The notes below the pieces were generated by a model that was not told the origin of the DNA, did no database searches, and saw only the letters and a list, made by a program, of their open reading frames with translations. Both the position numbers and the translations under genes were made by a program. Of a DNA stretch of 64,000 nt, positions 33,087 through 41,086 are shown piece after piece. This DNA comes from JAICXG01 sp036825615 (GTDB lineage: Bacteria; Verrucomicrobiota; Verrucomicrobiia; Chthoniobacterales; UBA10450), in contig DAISXY010000005.1 of NCBI GenBank assembly GCA_036825615.1, positions 124,001 through 188,000 of the forward strand. Direction: 5' to 3'. Position 1 is the stretch's first letter. The number at the start of each line of letters is the position of its first letter.

Positions 33087-34265
33087 ATGGGAATGTGGAT
33101 TGGCCGTAATCGCAAGGCGCGGGTGACCTATGGCTTCGACGAAATCGCACTCGTCCCCGGGCGAGTGACGATCAACCCGAACGAAGTCGACATCACCTGG
33201 CGGCTCGCGCGCCGCGATGCCGAGCCGCTCGAGTTCAAGATTCCAATCCTCGCGAGCGCGATGGACGGGGTGGTGGATGTGCGTTTCGCGATCGAGATGG
33301 GAAAGCTCGGCGGTCTCGCCGTGCTCAACCTCGAAGGAGTGCAGACGCGCTACAAAAATCCGCAGGAGGTCTTGCAGAAAATCGTCGACGCGGACAAGGC
33401 GGAGGTCACCGCGCTCCTGCAAAAAATTTATCAGGAGCCGGTGCAGGAAGATCTGATCGCGGCGCGAATTCGCGAGATCAAGGACGGCGGGGTGCCGGCG
33501 GCGGTGAGCTCGATTCCGCAGCGTGCGGAAACCTTCGGGCGCATCGCGCAGGAAGCCGGGGCGGATATTTTCGTTGTGCAAAGCACGGTTTCGACCGTGC
33601 GCCACATTTCGTCGGAGTACAAATCGCTCGACCTGGCAAAATTTTGTCGCGAGATGCGCATCCCGGTGATTGTCGGTAACACGGTTGGTTTCGACGCTAC
33701 TCTCGAGATCATCGAATGCGGACCAGCCGCGGTGCTGATTGGCGTCGGTCCGGGTGCCGCCTGCACCTCGCGTGGCGTGCTTGGCCTCGGCGTACCGCAG
33801 GTGACCGCGACGGTCGATTGTGCGGCGGCGCGTGACGCATATTTCAAGAAAACGGCGCGCTACGTTTCCATCATCACCGACGGCGGAATGAGCAAGGGCG
33901 GCGATGTCTGCAAAGCTTTCGCCTGCGGCGCCGATGCGGTCATGGTCGGCAGCGCTTTTGCCAAAGCTTACGAGGCGCCGGGACATGGCTATCATTGGGG
34001 AATGGCGACCCCGCATGCCAACCTCCCGCGGGGCACCCGGATCAAAGTCGGCGCGACTGGTTCACTCAAGCAAATCTTGTTCGGCCCGGCCGAAGTCGAC
34101 GATGGCAGCCAGAATCTCGTCGGCGCCATCACTACCTGCATGGGCAACGTGGGGGCCCGCGACATCCCGGAATTTCAGCAGACGGAAATCATCATTGCGC
34201 CTTCGATTAAGACCGAGGGCAAACTTTTCCAGACCGTGCAGAGCGTTGGGATGGGAACAAGATGA
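33087..34265 (+). CDS. GuaB3-like IMP dehydrogenase family protein
   Basis: 392 residues. The TIM barrel of the IMPDH/GMP-reductase family without the CBS pair that ordinary GuaB carries between the strands. The nucleotide loop GVGPGAACTSRGVLGLG has the catalytic Cys at 226; DGGMSKGGDVCKAFACGADAVMVGSAFA is the phosphate site, and LASAMDGV the N-terminal barrel strand. GuaB3 proteins occur in Actinobacteria, Cyanobacteria and others, and some have IMPDH activity. It starts 2 bases after the zinc-ribbon gene, so it is probably in the exbB operon. Substrate is inferred. Confidence 0.85.
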   Translation: MGMWIGRNRKARVTYGFDEIALVPGRVTINPNEVDITWRLARRDAEPLEFKIPILASAMDGVVDVRFAIEMGKLGGLAVLNLEGVQTRYKNPQEVLQKIVDADKAEVTALLQKIYQEPVQEDLIAARIREIKDGGVPAAVSSIPQRAETFGRIAQEAGADIFVVQSTVSTVRHISSEYKSLDLAKFCREMRIPVIVGNTVGFDATLEIIECGPAAVLIGVGPGAACTSRGVLGLGVPQVTATVDCAAARDAYFKKTARYVSIITDGGMSKGGDVCKAFACGADAVMVGSAFAKAYEAPGHGYHWGMATPHANLPRGTRIKVGATGSLKQILFGPAEVDDGSQNLVGAITTCMGNVGARDIPEFQQTEIIIAPSIKTEGKLFQTVQSVGMGTR

Positions 34266-34366
34266 GTGACAAGTGACGGGTGATGAGTGACCAGTAGCCG
34301 CAAATCCGCTTTTCTCATTCGTCGCGCTCCGCTCGTCACCCGTCACTCATTAGTCATCACTTTCCT
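34262..34366. repeat. Low-complexity inverted repeat (GAGTGA / TCACTC type)
   Basis: Runs of GATGAGTGACAAGTGACGGG and TGATGAGTGACC are followed by complementary CGTCACCCGTCACTCATTAG and TCATCAC. They fill the whole guaB3-fabF gap and can form a long hairpin. Related in style to 2081-2170, sharing GTCATTAG/CATTAGTCAT words. Confidence 0.55.
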
Positions 34367-34368
34367 TC

Positions 34369-35616
34369 ATGAACCGCAGAGTTGTTATCACTGGAATGGG
34401 GGTCGTTACGCCCTTAGGCAACGAGCTCGAAACCTTTTGGCAAAATCTGCTCGCTGGCCGGAGCGGGATCTCGCGGATCACGCGCTTCGATACCACCGAA
34501 TACGACACACAGATCGCCGGTGAAGTGCGCGATTTCGATCCTCGCACGGTTTTCAATAATCCGAAGGAACACAAGCGGACCGATCGTTTCACTCACATGG
34601 CGATGGGCGCGGCAAAAAGTGCGGTGCGCGATTCCGGGCTCGACCTCGAGAAAGTAAATCGCGAGCGAGTCGGCGTGCTCGTGAGCAGCGGGATCGGCGG
34701 CCTGAAAACGCTCGAAGACCAGCATACGGTTTTGCAAACCAAAGGTCCCTCGCGAGTCTCGGCCTTCACCATTCCGATGCTCATCAGCAACATGGCAAGC
34801 GGGCTGATTTCAATGGAGTTGGACCTGCGCGGCCCAAACATGTGCATCGTCACCGCCTGCGCGACATCGAACAACGCGATCGGCGAAGCCTGGCGGATCA
34901 TCAAGTTCGGCGACGCCGATCTCTTTCTCGCCGGCGGCGCGGAGTCGTCGATCATCCCCGTTGGTCTGGCCGGCTTCGGCGCGATGAAGGCGCTCAGCAC
35001 GCGCAACGACGAACCGGAGCGCGCTTCGCGGCCGTTCGATCGGGACCGCGACGGCTTTGTCATGGGCGAAGGCGCGGGCGTTGTCGTGGTCGAGGAACTC
35101 GAACATGCGAGGGCGCGCGGCGCGCGGATCTATTGCGAGCTGGCCGGCTACGGCCTTTCAGGTGACGCTTATCACATGACCGCGCCACCGCCCGACGGCG
35201 AAGGCGCGGCCCGGGCGATGAAGATGGCGCTCGAACACGCGGGAGTCGCGCCTGACGAGGTCGATTACATCAACGCCCATGCTACCTCCACCGGCCTGGG
35301 CGACATTTGCGAGACGCGCGCGATCAAGACGGTCTTCGGCGACTACGCAAAGAACGGCCTCCTAATCAGCGCCACCAAGTCAATGACCGGTCATTTGTTA
35401 GGCGGAGCGGGTGCGATCGAGATGGCGGCCTGCGCGCTTGCGATTCGCGACGGGAAAATCCCGCCCACGATCAATCTCGAAAATCCCGATCCGGAATGCG
35501 ACCTCGACTACACCGCCAATGTCGCGCGGGAGAAGCCGGTGCGCGTCGCCGTCAATAATTCCTTCGGCTTCGGGGGTCACAACGCCACGCTGGTGGCAAA
35601 GAAATTCGAATCCTGA
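34369..35616 (+). CDS. fabF: Beta-ketoacyl-ACP synthase II
   Basis: 415 residues, standard FabF length. It condenses malonyl-ACP with acyl-ACP in fatty-acid elongation. The catalytic triad is visible: Cys164 (VTACATSNN), His304 (NAHATSTG) and His342 (SMTGHLLGGAGA), with Lys337 before it. The C-terminus NNSFGFGGHNATLV is family-typical. It stands alone between a hairpin repeat and an FG-GAP pseudogene rather than in a fab cluster. No acpP or fabG is nearby. Confidence 0.96.
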   Translation: MNRRVVITGMGVVTPLGNELETFWQNLLAGRSGISRITRFDTTEYDTQIAGEVRDFDPRTVFNNPKEHKRTDRFTHMAMGAAKSAVRDSGLDLEKVNRERVGVLVSSGIGGLKTLEDQHTVLQTKGPSRVSAFTIPMLISNMASGLISMELDLRGPNMCIVTACATSNNAIGEAWRIIKFGDADLFLAGGAESSIIPVGLAGFGAMKALSTRNDEPERASRPFDRDRDGFVMGEGAGVVVVEELEHARARGARIYCELAGYGLSGDAYHMTAPPPDGEGAARAMKMALEHAGVAPDEVDYINAHATSTGLGDICETRAIKTVFGDYAKNGLLISATKSMTGHLLGGAGAIEMAACALAIRDGKIPPTINLENPDPECDLDYTANVAREKPVRVAVNNSFGFGGHNATLVAKKFES

Positions 35617-35630
35617 GCGGAGGAGCAGCG

Positions 35631-35860
35631 ACGGCGCGTCGAAAATTGCCGATGTCGATCAAGACGGTCGCCTCGACATCGCGGTCGGAGCGTTCAAGAC
35701 GCTGGCGGTATTGCGGGACGTGAACGACGGCACGTTCCAACCCGCAGTTGAATCCCCCCGGGGCGGAGGGTGTTGTGCTGGCCGTTCTGAATCATGATAA
35801 CCGCCCGGAAGCGACGACGACCTCCTCACGGCCCTGCTCAATATCTCAGGCCGCAACTAG
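35631..35860 (+). pseudogene. Remnant of an FG-GAP gene, C-terminal end (copy 1)
   Basis: Directly after fabF a short frame reads KIADVDQDGRLDIAV, then LAVLRDVNDGTFQPAVE. The match then moves to a second frame (EGVVLAVLNHDNRPEA) and to a third (DDDLLTALLNISGRN, stop TAG at 35858-35860). These three pieces line up in order with the last 70 residues of the intact gene at 38698 (VADIDLDDRLDVIV, FVLRDLNGDNTPDVIL, DSLSVFLNTSRPQR). At least two frameshifts and loss of all upstream repeats show a dead copy. Confidence 0.75.
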
Positions 35861-36136
35861 GGTGCGGTCGCAGAATCCCGAGTCTTCCTGGTCGTCATCT
35901 GGGCTGCCTCCCGGCCCGCGGTTTGCCTTACTTTCGTTAGGTCAGGTGGTCTTTCGTTTTGAGCATGACCTGAATGATCGTCCATTTGCGAAAGCTTCTC
36001 GAGCCCCACAATTTTCAGGACAACTTCTCTAGCGGATCGAGGTCACTCCTGTAAACCGCGGCCCGGCTAATGTGACCAGGTTTCACCAGCCGCAAGACTC
36101 TGCTTGCGTTTGCCGTTCTGGGCGCAACCTTAGCCG
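35861..36136. other. Non-coding gap
   Basis: No credible gene, and no FG-GAP motif that I can trace. It contains a TTTCGTTAGGT near-match to the dispersed word at about 35933. AT content is a little above the surroundings, consistent with decayed sequence. Any promoter of the DUF2905 gene should lie in its last 60 bases. Confidence 0.4.
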
Positions 36137-36352
36137 ATGAGGCCGGAAATCGGAAAATTGCTGGTCGTGGTGGGCGGAGTGATTCTGCTCGTCGGGCTCG
36201 CGCTTTGGAGCGGTTTTGGCGCCGGCTGGCTCGGCCGTCTGCCGGGCGACATCCGAATCGAGGGCAAACACTCCGCGTTTTATTTTCCGATCGTCACCTG
36301 CATCATACTCAGCATCATCCTAAGCCTGCTTTTCGCACTTTTTCGGCGTTAA
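36137..36352 (+). CDS. DUF2905 membrane protein
   Basis: 71 residues with two membrane helices (about 6-24 and 47-66) joined by the loop WLGRLPGDIRIEGKHSAFYFP. GDIR and FYFP are the DUF2905 hallmark, and FALFRR closes it. The family is widespread and uncharacterised, possibly a small inner-membrane stabiliser. Isolated gene between two FG-GAP-related stretches. Confidence 0.85.
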   Translation: MRPEIGKLLVVVGGVILLVGLALWSGFGAGWLGRLPGDIRIEGKHSAFYFPIVTCIILSIILSLLFALFRR

Positions 36353-36489
36353 CTTCCCCTCGCGGCAAACAGGGCGCGGTCTCATACATGGCGGTGAGTC
36401 TCGGGTCATCTTCTTTTATTCGTTAGGCTTTGAACCTTCCTCGCGCTTGATTACAGCAACGGAAGCGCGGCAGATGACTCTGAGGTCCT

Positions 36490-38010
36490 TTAGTAAACCC
36501 GAATGTCGCCACTGATGAGGGTGCCGGCGGCAGAATAACCATCACTCAGCTTGATTGAGATCGTGTCCAAGGTTCCGGGTTCTCCATTATCAGTCACATC
36601 CACGCTGTACCGGACTTCGGTTCCGTCCTCTAACTCTCCCGTACCAGTGACTTCGGCGCTCTGGCCATTGATGGAGAGATTGCGAATTGCGGCATTCGCC
36701 AGGCAAACACCGGCCGCAGAATCGCAGAAGGAGAAATAGCTCGCGCCGGTGCCGAGGTCGGACTCGCTCGCGCGAAGCTGAAAAGTGACCGGATTACCTG
36801 CGCTATTGATTTGGCCCCGACCGATGACCTTTGTCGCGGTCCCGACTCCCGGATCATAGAGTTCCGCGCTCGCGAGAGGAGCGTTATGGGCAAGTGCTCC
36901 GCCCGTGACAAGCACCATCCCGTTGAGGAGGCGACTTGCGGCATGATCCTTTCGCATGGTGTTCAAGCTACCAGTGAGTGACCAGGTGCCAGTCGTCGGG
37001 TCATAGAGCTCGGCAGTGTCAGGGTTGAGCGAGGTTCCCCCTGCCACGAGGACCGTACCGTCGAGCAGGAGAGCGTCGATATCATCTGCTCGCGCGGTGT
37101 TCAGGCTACCCGTTACTGACCAGGCGCCGGTGACAGGGTTGTAAAGTTCGGAGCTATTGATTTCCTCGGGGTTGTTTCCCCCGGCGACGACCACCGTGCC
37201 GTTGGGAAGAAGAGTTGCCGATTGGTCGTATCGCGCGGTGTTGAGGCTGCCGGTTGCCGACCACCTTCCCGTGGCTGGATAATAGAGTTCGGCACTCGCG
37301 AGTGTGTTGAAATCGGTATCACGTCCGCCAGCGACGAGCACTTTGCCATTGGTTAAAAGAGTTGCGGAATGGAATACCCGCCCGGTCTTAAGGTTACCGG
37401 TTGGCGACCAGGTGCCGGTGGCCGGGTCATAGAGTTCCGTGCTCGCAAGCGAAAGGCCGTTTGCTTTTCCGCCCTCCACAAGCACCATGCCATTCGAGAG
37501 GAGAGTTGCAGTGTGAAATGCCCGCGCCGTGTTGAGGCTGCCGGTTGCAGACCAGGTTCCGGTAGTTGGATTATAGAGCTCGGAGCTAGTTAGAGAGACT
37601 CCGGCTTCTCTTCCGCCGGCGGCGAGCACCAGGCCGTTAGGCAGCAGAGTTGCGGTATGCGAATCTCGCGCGCTTCTAAGGCTGCCGGTGTCTGACCAGG
37701 TGCCCGTGGCTGGGTTGTAGAGTTCGGCGCTTGCGAGTGGAACGCTTCCATTCTCGCCTCCTACGACCAGCACTCTGCCATCGGGGAGCAAGGTTGAGGT
37801 GTGATGGTAACGGGCCGTCTTGAGGCTGCCGGTGTAATCCCATTCAAAGGGAGTAGCAGCGCAGGGTTGCAGGAATGCAAGCACGGCCGAGGAAGACAGC
37901 AGCGGGACCATAACCGCTCGCGCCAGCCGTGATGCGGCGCCCGCTTGAGTTATCGCGTTGCAAGGTTGAACAGGAGTTTTTAACTGCGGCATTCGCGGCA
38001 TCGTGAACAA
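36490..38010 (-). CDS. Secreted kelch-repeat protein
   Basis: 506 residues; the start may be at 38010, 38001 or 37992. A hydrophobic export segment (about 33-50, ending PCAATP) is followed by seven kelch repeats of about 48 residues. Each has the GSLNTARxxHTATLLPNGxVLVAGG core and ASAELYNPATGTWS, so a seven-bladed propeller is expected. The last 130 residues form a separate beta-sandwich domain (from GQINSAGNPVTFQLRAS to SGDIRVY), of a type seen after other propellers in soil bacteria. Its strand is opposite to the FG-GAP genes around it. Binding or galactose-oxidase-like use cannot be told; no copper ligands are evident. Confidence 0.82.
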   Translation of the reverse strand: MFTMPRMPQLKTPVQPCNAITQAGAASRLARAVMVPLLSSSAVLAFLQPCAATPFEWDYTGSLKTARYHHTSTLLPDGRVLVVGGENGSVPLASAELYNPATGTWSDTGSLRSARDSHTATLLPNGLVLAAGGREAGVSLTSSELYNPTTGTWSATGSLNTARAFHTATLLSNGMVLVEGGKANGLSLASTELYDPATGTWSPTGNLKTGRVFHSATLLTNGKVLVAGGRDTDFNTLASAELYYPATGRWSATGSLNTARYDQSATLLPNGTVVVAGGNNPEEINSSELYNPVTGAWSVTGSLNTARADDIDALLLDGTVLVAGGTSLNPDTAELYDPTTGTWSLTGSLNTMRKDHAASRLLNGMVLVTGGALAHNAPLASAELYDPGVGTATKVIGRGQINSAGNPVTFQLRASESDLGTGASYFSFCDSAAGVCLANAAIRNLSINGQSAEVTGTGELEDGTEVRYSVDVTDNGEPGTLDTISIKLSDGYSAAGTLISGDIRVY

Positions 38011-38088
38011 CCATGCGGTTCAGTGTCAATCTCTAAATTCTTCCTTGGCGTGCCACTCAATACCTTGTCCTTTGCGTCTCCAGATCCG

Positions 38089-38450
38089 CGACGTCTTAGA
38101 AGCGTCGACGTCGTCCTCGCGGCTTCGGGGAGTAGGCAATTCATTGTTCTGCTCGGGAACGGTGACGGCACCTTCCAGCCCGGAATCAGCACCCAGACGA
38201 GCCCCAGTCCGCGCTCACCAACGGTGGCGGACCTTAATCTGGATGGCCATCCTGACCTCGCAATCCTAAGTAATCCCCCCGCACGGGAGGATCAACCGTG
38301 GGGATTTATCTTGGTCATGGGGATGGCACTTTCGATCCTCCTTTGGCGATTGCATACTTCAATCCCCAGGATGCCGCCGCGGGAGATCTTAACCAAAGCC
38401 CTTCTTATTCAAATCTCACTGTCCTGCTCAATGCCTCTCACCGGAGATAG
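38089..38450 (+). pseudogene. Remnant of an FG-GAP gene (copy 2)
   Basis: One frame reads DVVLAASGSRQFIVLLGNGDGTFQP, then VADLNLDGHPDLAIL. After a frameshift at about 38270-38290 another frame continues GIYLGHGDGTFDPPLAIAYF and, after a gap, SNLTVLLNASHRR with stop TAG at 38448-38450. The segment order matches the truncated gene at 43360 (IYLGHGDGTFDSPL). No signal peptide or N-terminal blades remain. Followed directly by the promoter region of the intact gene at 38698. Confidence 0.75.
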
Positions 38451-38624
38451 GCCGGCTGCGATCTGCATATCCCAGGCCGGGACAATCACAAGGCTAAGTT
38501 GCAGGCGATCGTGAGCACAGGCGGCTCTACCTGCGCCGTGCCCAGTTTTGATCAGTAGCATACCTCCGCAAAATCGGCCCGCGTAACACGGGTCACTCTT
38601 TCGACGGTAAAGCTGATTTTGGGC

Positions 38625-38654
38625 TTGACCACTAACTTGGGCGCCTGCTGTAAT
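38625..38654 (+). promoter_or_regulatory. Promoter of the first intact FG-GAP gene
   Basis: TTGACC (38625-38630), 18 bases, TGTAAT (38649-38654), with a GGAGGA ribosome-binding site at 38684-38689 before the ATG at 38698. The same two hexamers at the same spacing recur before the second intact copy at 41013-41042, which supports the call. Confidence 0.6.
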
Positions 38655-38697
38655 CGCCTTTCTCTAACCGCGGAACGCATCTCGGAGGAATATCGAT

Positions 38698-40833
38698 ATG
38701 AAGCCCAAGCTTTTAACTCTCGCAATAAGTCTTCTCGCAGCGCTCCAGCTCGCGCCCAGTGGTTCTGCGCGACCCTTTCGCGCCGGGACAAACTACCCCA
38801 GCGGTGAGTTTCCGGTCGCGGCGGTGGTGCGGGATTTCAATAATGACGGCATCTCTGATATCGCGAGCGCAAATCAGAACGACAAGAACGTAAGTATCTT
38901 TCTTGGGAACGGTGACGGCACGTTCGCTCCCGCCAGTACCTTGACGCCAGGAGCGGGCGCGGTCGAGATTGCGAGCGCCGATCTTAATGCCGACGGCAAC
39001 CTCGACCTTGTGGTTACTGATGGGATCAAGTCGGCTTATGTCGTGCTTGGAAACGGCGATGGCACTTTTGGTTCGCCGACGAAAGTCTCTCTCCATACCG
39101 ATCCAATCGGAATCGCAATCGCAGATCTAAACGCCGACGGGATTCTCGATTTGGCAATCGCGATTCACGGGCCGGAAACCAACTCGAACGGAGAAGTTGC
39201 CATCCTGATTGGGATTGGCGCACGGAAGTTCGCGCCACCGGTTTACTATGGGTTAACTCATAATGGCATCCGACTCACCGCGGTCGACTTGAACCACGAC
39301 GGCAAGCTGGACTTGGTCGTCGCGGTCCAACATTTCTCCAGTCCGAAGAACGCTCTGGCCGTGCTGCTGGGGAACGGCGATGGCACCTTTCAGCCAGTTA
39401 TGACTTCCATATCGGGAAGCGGCACCGATGTGGCCGTGGCTGATTTTGACGCTGATGGAAATGTTGACCTCGCCCTCAGTGGCGATGCCGCTGTGAGGGT
39501 CGCGCTAGGCAATGGCGACGGAACATTCCAGCCGGTAACAAGTTATTCAACTAAAGGATCCGCAGGAACAGTAACCGCAGCAGACTTAGATGGCGACGGC
39601 AGAGTGGACTTGTTGGTCGGCGGCAGTGGAGCCGCGGTCTTACTCGGGGACGGCAGCGGCGGGTTTGCCCCCGCCGTACTCTACGGGGTTGGCGAGGTCT
39701 TTGCCCGCATTGGCTACTTCAATGGCGATCACATCCCGGACGTGGTCGCGAAGGGCGGCTTCTCCGAAATCGAGGTTGCATTCGGACGCCCCCGCGGTGC
39801 CTTTAATGCCCCGCTGGTGTATCCCGTCGGGTATAATGGTTTCGATGCGGCTGATTTCGACGGTGATGGTCATGCCGACGTAGTTGTCGGTGACGGGTCC
39901 ACACTCTATTTCGTTCACGGAGAGGGTGACGGCACGTTGGGAGAAGCAGTCCCTTTTGCAAGCCTGCAGGCAAAGACGCTCACTGCGGCCGACTTTGACG
40001 GCGATGGCAACCGAGACATCCTCGCGGCGCCGTTCAGCGGCCCGCGTGTTTACATCATTCTCGGAAATGGCGATGGCACTTTCCAGCCGGCTCTCGCGAT
40101 CTCGGTGTCGACAAACTCCTTTTATGGGTTCGATGCGGTGGTGAGCGACTTGAACCACGACGGCAAAGCAGATGTCGCTTTGACGGATTTCACGAGTGAC
40201 TCTCTGCTTATCCTGCTTGGAAATGGCGACGGCACTTTCGAAGAGTCAACCACTTACAAAACCCCTGACGGCCCGCAACAGCCGACGGTGGCGGACTTTA
40301 ATCTCGACGGCAATATCGATCTGGCGACTTCGCAGGCCTCAGCCTCAGACTATCTCGGCTTTGGTTACGGATTCTCGATTTACCTCGGGGATGGAAATGG
40401 CAGCTTCTCTTCCCCTATGACGACTCAGTTGCAAGGTGCGCTTGCAGTTATCCCCGGAGATTTGAACGGCGATGGCAAACCCGACCTCACGGCAGGAGGA
40501 GACGGCGTCAAGGTTCTTCTCGGGAATGGTGATGGCACCTTTGGAACACCTGCGACGGTCTACCCTAATTTCGATTTCGGTTGGGTTCGGGTTGCCGATA
40601 TCGATCTCGACGATCGCCTCGACGTTATTGTTAGAGCCGATTCGACCTTCGCAGTCTTGCGCGGGCAAGGCAATGGCACCTTTCGGCAGACGGTTGAGTT
40701 TGCAGCCGGCACTCAGTCTGGCGGCGAGTTTGTTTTGCGTGACCTGAATGGAGACAATACTCCGGACGTGATTCTGACCGATCGTTTTGATTCGCTTTCC
40801 GTCTTCCTCAATACCTCGCGCCCGCAGAGATAG
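38698..40833 (+). CDS. Secreted FG-GAP/VCBS-repeat protein (copy 3, intact)
   Basis: 711 residues. Signal peptide MKPKLLTLAISLLAALQLAP, then about 13 FG-GAP repeats of 45-55 residues. Each holds an Asp-rich calcium-binding loop (DFNNDGISDIA, DLNADGNLDLV, DLNHDGKLDLV) and the outer-strand word LGNGDGTF. Repeats of this type fold into integrin-like propellers, so two seven-bladed propellers are likely. Exported, probably surface-bound or released; calcium-dependent adhesion or polysaccharide binding is the usual guess. It belongs to a five-member local family. Its first blade is almost identical in DNA to that of 41087. Confidence 0.85.
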   Translation: MKPKLLTLAISLLAALQLAPSGSARPFRAGTNYPSGEFPVAAVVRDFNNDGISDIASANQNDKNVSIFLGNGDGTFAPASTLTPGAGAVEIASADLNADGNLDLVVTDGIKSAYVVLGNGDGTFGSPTKVSLHTDPIGIAIADLNADGILDLAIAIHGPETNSNGEVAILIGIGARKFAPPVYYGLTHNGIRLTAVDLNHDGKLDLVVAVQHFSSPKNALAVLLGNGDGTFQPVMTSISGSGTDVAVADFDADGNVDLALSGDAAVRVALGNGDGTFQPVTSYSTKGSAGTVTAADLDGDGRVDLLVGGSGAAVLLGDGSGGFAPAVLYGVGEVFARIGYFNGDHIPDVVAKGGFSEIEVAFGRPRGAFNAPLVYPVGYNGFDAADFDGDGHADVVVGDGSTLYFVHGEGDGTLGEAVPFASLQAKTLTAADFDGDGNRDILAAPFSGPRVYIILGNGDGTFQPALAISVSTNSFYGFDAVVSDLNHDGKADVALTDFTSDSLLILLGNGDGTFEESTTYKTPDGPQQPTVADFNLDGNIDLATSQASASDYLGFGYGFSIYLGDGNGSFSSPMTTQLQGALAVIPGDLNGDGKPDLTAGGDGVKVLLGNGDGTFGTPATVYPNFDFGWVRVADIDLDDRLDVIVRADSTFAVLRGQGNGTFRQTVEFAAGTQSGGEFVLRDLNGDNTPDVILTDRFDSLSVFLNTSRPQR

Positions 40834-41012
40834 CAGGACTGCTCGGAAGTGAGCGCAACGCTTCGCCGGTCAGTTGAATTCTGACCAGGCCGCTAATCAT
40901 GCGACAAGTACAGCGGTCAGTGCAAAACGACAATTGAATCGGGCCGCCCGAGTCGATGTAGCAGTCGACGTCGGGCAAGCCGACCCGTTCGCCACGGAAG
41001 CTGACTTTTGCC

Positions 41013-41042
41013 TTGACGTCTAACCCGGGCGGCTGATGTAAT
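41013..41042 (+). promoter_or_regulatory. Promoter of the second intact FG-GAP gene
   Basis: TTGACG (41013-41018), 18 bases, TGTAAT (41037-41042), 45 bases before the ATG at 41087. It matches the promoter at 38625-38654 in both hexamers (one base differs), in spacing and in the flanking GTAATCGCCT, so the promoter was copied along with the gene. Confidence 0.6.
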
Positions 41043-41086
41043 CGCCTTGGTTGAAAGCGCGGAAAGCATCGAAGAGAAGAATCAAT

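Noticed and set aside
33081..34016. Minus-strand 311-codon frame opposite the GuaB3-like gene
   Set aside because: No recognisable motif, and the coding strand has intact IMPDH-family signatures with operon-like spacing.
40834..41012. Possible extra gene between the two intact FG-GAP genes
   Set aside because: No open frame with a ribosome-binding site or family motif; only upstream sequence related to the other copy's promoter region was recognised.
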